Below, piece after piece: positions 63,402 to 64,000 of a DNA stretch of 64,000 nt (its first letter is position 1; each line of letters starts with the position of its first letter). The notes under the pieces are model-generated. The model saw only the letters and a program-made list of their open reading frames with translations. It did not search any database and was not told the DNA's origin. Origin of the DNA: Bacillus sp. FJAT-45037 (lineage in GTDB: Bacteria > Bacillota > Bacilli > Bacillales > Bacillaceae_D); NCBI RefSeq assembly GCF_002797325.1, contig NZ_KZ454938.1, positions 2,058,267-2,122,266 of the forward strand, read 5' to 3'. The position numbers were made by a program, and so were the translations under genes.

Positions 63402-63432
63402 AAGGACTGGGCATCGAATCTGTCTAGTCCTT
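63402..63432 (+). terminator. Terminator or attenuator after the TAXI gene
   Basis: AAGGACTGGGCA pairs with TGTCTAGTCCTT (with G-U pairs) around 7 bases, then T7. It would lower expression of the permease relative to the binding protein. Confidence 0.8.
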
Positions 63433-63666
63433 TTTTTAGGCGAAACAAATTAGAGCTGAGGTGTCTGTTACATAAAAAGGCCCTCCTCTTTCTTGTTTAT
63501 CCTTGCTACATACACATCAATGAAGCCCGAAGAAAGAGTACGAACGATGAACGGTTTAAAATATTGTAGACATGAATAGCTATTACCTTTTTTTGTGAAA
63601 ATAGGTACGTCGACGCATACTTTTTCTTCGAGATTTCAATTTTTATTTTAGGTGGTGAAACGTTTG

Positions 63667-64000
63667 ATGACAGAAGCAAAAAGTAAAGACCAAGAACTTC
63701 TTGCAAAATATGATAAGGAATCTGCTTATCGCACAGACCTTCAAAAATGGACTTGGATTGTTACAATCCTCGCGATTTCGTTGACTATTTTCCAACTTTA
63801 CACATCATTTAGAGGTCCTTATGTGACACTGATTCAAGGAGCAATTCACCTTGCTGGTGGATTATCTCTTATTTTCATCCTCTACCCTGCCAAACGAACT
63901 TTTCTTAAAAAACGAGGAGTCCCTTGGTACGATGGAATGCTTGCCCTACTCGCACTTGGAGTAAACTTTTATATTGTTTTTGAATATCGTCGCTTAATCA
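63667..64000 (+). CDS. TRAP transporter fused permease, 3' end outside window
   Basis: Frame open to the right edge: 111 codons from ATG 63667, with AGGTGGTG nine bases upstream (a GTG at 63655 is in frame). It starts MTEAKSKDQELLAKYDKESA, then shows hydrophobic segments VTILAISLTIFQLY, AIHLAGGLSLIFILYP and MLALLALGVNFYIVF. The pattern RGVPWYDGMLALLALGVN is typical of the first helices of the large DctQM-fused permeases paired with TAXI proteins. Most of the protein is outside the window. Confidence 0.85.
   Translation, partial: MTEAKSKDQELLAKYDKESAYRTDLQKWTWIVTILAISLTIFQLYTSFRGPYVTLIQGAIHLAGGLSLIFILYPAKRTFLKKRGVPWYDGMLALLALGVNFYIVFEYRRLI

Overview
The window reads as a chromosomal segment of a low-GC, endospore-forming member of the Bacillaceae. 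Protein sequence and gene order are closest to Bacillus. Several exported proteins (MalE-, GerMN- and TAXI-type lipoproteins) are very rich in Asp and Glu, which fits a salt- or alkali-tolerant lineage, but that is inference. No rRNA, tRNA, CRISPR array or prophage was seen. Both ends cut genes: a pantothenate kinase on the left and a TRAP permease on the right.

Layout. 1-2.4 kb: end of coaA, then a complete IS256-family element with a 9-bp target duplication and a 21-bp periodic repeat. 2.4-11.6 kb: cell-envelope genes (D,D-carboxypeptidase, CAP protein, LysM/SleB-type hydrolase, LCP ligase), a large DHH-CBS-tRNA nucleotidyltransferase and a CoA transferase. 11.6-30.1 kb: a block collinear, as I recall it, with B. 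subtilis argCJBD-carAB-argF-yjzC-yjaU-yjaV-med-comZ-fabH-fabF, interrupted here by prfC. FapR and ArgR control sites can be read in the sequence. 30.2-32.3 kb: a cytochrome-oxidase assembly cluster (ctaG, sco, redoxin). The redoxin has one in-frame UGA inside a U-x-x-C motif, followed by a bacterial SECIS-like hairpin. 32.5-35.1 kb: small housekeeping and hypothetical genes.

35.2-41.0 kb: a CstA-family transporter with a LytS/LytT two-component system, then an XRE-cupin regulator divergent from azlCD. 41.1-45.6 kb: a SWI2/SNF2 ATPase and its partner gene. 45.6-51.4 kb: ipi/yitT/yitV-like genes, several very small proteins, a rhodanese and an AI-2E family exporter. 51.5-59.9 kb: a maltodextrin locus (malR, malG, malF, malE, alpha-glucosidase) divergent from a neopullulanase-type GH13 enzyme, with LacI-type operators between. 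60.0-64 kb: a MATE exporter, a GerMN lipoprotein and a TAXI-type TRAP system.

How the genes work together. The arg genes make citrulline from glutamate and supply its carbamoyl phosphate. FabH and FabF start and extend fatty acids. CtaG and Sco deliver copper to the oxidase, and the redoxin probably handles thiols or peroxide in the same place. The mal genes import maltodextrins and cut them to glucose. CstA with LytST looks like a pyruvate or peptide scavenging switch. The most notable observation is the probable selenoprotein at 30218-30742. Five small genes (YjzC-like, lmo0937-like, a 55-aa membrane protein, a 46-aa basic protein and a 43-aa protein) were found or re-started by reading the sequence directly.
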